Origin: Treponema sp.
GTDB lineage: Bacteria > Spirochaetota > Spirochaetia > Treponematales > Treponemataceae
Assembly (NCBI GenBank): GCA_016292805.1
Contig: JAEDFM010000047.1
Span: forward strand, 1 to 14,780
DNA length: 14,780 nucleotides
Direction: 5' to 3'
Shown here: positions 14,000 through 14,780 of the stretch, in pieces
Position numbering within the stretch: position 1 is the stretch's first letter
How the letters are laid out: each line of letters starts with the position of its first letter
The notes under the pieces: generated by a model
What the model was told of the DNA's origin: nothing
The model's database searches: none
The model's input: the letters and a program-made list of their open reading frames with translations, nothing else
Position numbers and translations under genes: made by a program

Positions 14000-14701
14000 A
14001 TGACAACAAAAGTTTTAAGCGTAGGTGGTTCAATTATTGTTCCAGAAAAACCTGATACAGAATTTTTAGGAAAATTTGTAGCTATGTGTACAGCATGGCT
14101 TGATGCAGATAAATCACGCAGATTGATTCTTGTTGCTGGTGGCGGAGCTCCTGCTCGTGTTTACCAGAACGGTTATAAAGAAGTTTGCGAAAAAACAGGA
14201 GCTGCTTTTGATGCTAATTCTGCTGACTGGATTGGTATTATGGCAACTCGTATTAATGCACAGCTTGTAAAGGCTTGCTTTGGTGATTACTGTAAAAATG
14301 ATGTAGTTTATAATCCAACTGCTGATGATGTTAAATTCGATGGACAGGTACTTGTTGCTTCTGGATGGAAACCAGGATTTTCTACAGATACAGATGCTGT
14401 TTATCTTGGTGAAAAATTTGATGCAAAAACAATCGTAAATCTTTCAAATATTGAAAAGGTTTATACAGATGATCCACGCAAAAATCCAGATGCAAAACCT
14501 TTGGATACAATTTCATGGGCTGATTTCCGTAAAATGGTTGGTGATGAATGGACTCCTGGAAAGAACTGTCCATTTGATCCAATTGCTTCTAAAAAAGCAG
14601 AAGCTAACGGTATGAAGGTTATTTGTGCTGGCGGTAAAAATATCCCAAATATCGAAGCTATTTTGAATGATAAGGAATATATTGGAACTACTATCGGTTA
14701 A
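14000..14701 (+). CDS. pyrH: UMP kinase, archaeal-type amino acid kinase family
   Basis: A 233-residue cytoplasmic enzyme expected to phosphorylate UMP to UDP with ATP. It resembles archaeal UMP kinases more than the common bacterial PyrH: GGSIIVPEKPDTEFL at the start, VAGGGAPARVYQ, ADWIGIMATRINAQLV, then SGWKPGFSTDTDAVYLGEKF for the nucleotide site, SNIEKVYTDDPRKNPDAKPL, and a final IGTTIG. I compare this from memory of archaeal sequences such as Pyrococcus. The start at 14000 gives MTTKVLSVGGS and has the good ribosome-binding site. It follows the TIG protein after 28 bases in the same direction, an odd neighbour, since bacterial pyrH usually lies in rpsB-tsf-pyrH-frr. Another amino acid kinase role is possible but less likely. 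Confidence 0.87.
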   Translation: MTTKVLSVGGSIIVPEKPDTEFLGKFVAMCTAWLDADKSRRLILVAGGGAPARVYQNGYKEVCEKTGAAFDANSADWIGIMATRINAQLVKACFGDYCKNDVVYNPTADDVKFDGQVLVASGWKPGFSTDTDAVYLGEKFDAKTIVNLSNIEKVYTDDPRKNPDAKPLDTISWADFRKMVGDEWTPGKNCPFDPIASKKAEANGMKVICAGGKNIPNIEAILNDKEYIGTTIG

Positions 14702-14741
14702 TCCTAAAAGTGTTCTTTAATTTTGTAAAAAAACTCGAGAC

Positions 14742-14778
14742 TTAAAATAGATGGCGCAATTTCAGCCATCTATTTTAA
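14742..14778 (+). terminator. Perfect 14-bp hairpin after the UMP kinase gene, likely terminator
   Basis: TTAAAATAGATGGC (14742-14755) pairs without mismatch with GCCATCTATTTTAA (14765-14778) around a nine-base loop. The right arm ends in TTTT, and the mirrored left arm gives the same on the other strand, where a run of seven T also follows (minus strand, about 14732-14726). It begins 41 bases after the stop codon. It may end the cysS-to-kinase unit and, from the other side, a convergent gene beyond the window. Confidence 0.65.
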
Positions 14779-14780
14779 AC

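Overview
The window looks like chromosomal core DNA from a spirochaete, most likely a host-associated Treponema. The reasons are its AT-rich composition, the order secY-rpmJ-rpsM-rpsK-rpsD-rpoA-rplQ, a PilZ protein beside a TPR protein, a tandem cyclic-nucleotide-binding regulator next to murB, and cysS followed by an ECF sigma factor with its anti-sigma factor. The genus is an inference from family resemblance and remembered synteny; no database was searched. There are no tRNA or rRNA genes, insertion sequences, CRISPR arrays or phage genes, and no gene-free stretch reaches 300 bases.

Region 1 (2-3850, + strand) is the end of the ribosomal-protein superoperon. It holds the 3' end of secY, rpmJ (37 codons), rpsM, rpsK, rpsD, rpoA, rplQ and a small orphan zinc-ribbon protein, and it closes with two hairpins, the second a strong intrinsic terminator. 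The secY-rpmJ gap holds a nested perfect inverted repeat and an extended -10 promoter, so the rpmJ-to-zinc-ribbon block may have its own start and leader control.

Region 2 (3921-6027, + strand) is a PilZ (c-di-GMP receptor type) gene and a TPR gene. The TPR gene runs tail-to-tail into region 3, and the two facing stop codons share the palindrome CTAG.

Region 3 (6024-9280, - strand) contains murB, then a three-gene unit: a tandem cNMP-binding CRP-like regulator, a secreted 180-residue protein and a DUF192 lipoprotein. The unit is preceded by a perfect-consensus sigma70 promoter (TTGACA-17-TATAAT).

Region 4 (9436-14701, + strand) starts divergently from murB. It contains cysS, an ECF sigma factor, a membrane-anchored zinc-finger anti-sigma factor, a membrane-anchored protein with two IPT/TIG domains and a transglutaminase-like domain, and an archaeal-type UMP kinase. 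The sigma, anti-sigma and TIG genes overlap or abut, suggesting one envelope-sensing module. In the transglutaminase fold the residue at the expected catalytic Cys is Ala, while His and Asp are kept, so it may be a pseudoenzyme used for sensing or binding. This module is the best candidate here for an undescribed system. A 14-bp perfect hairpin closes the window.
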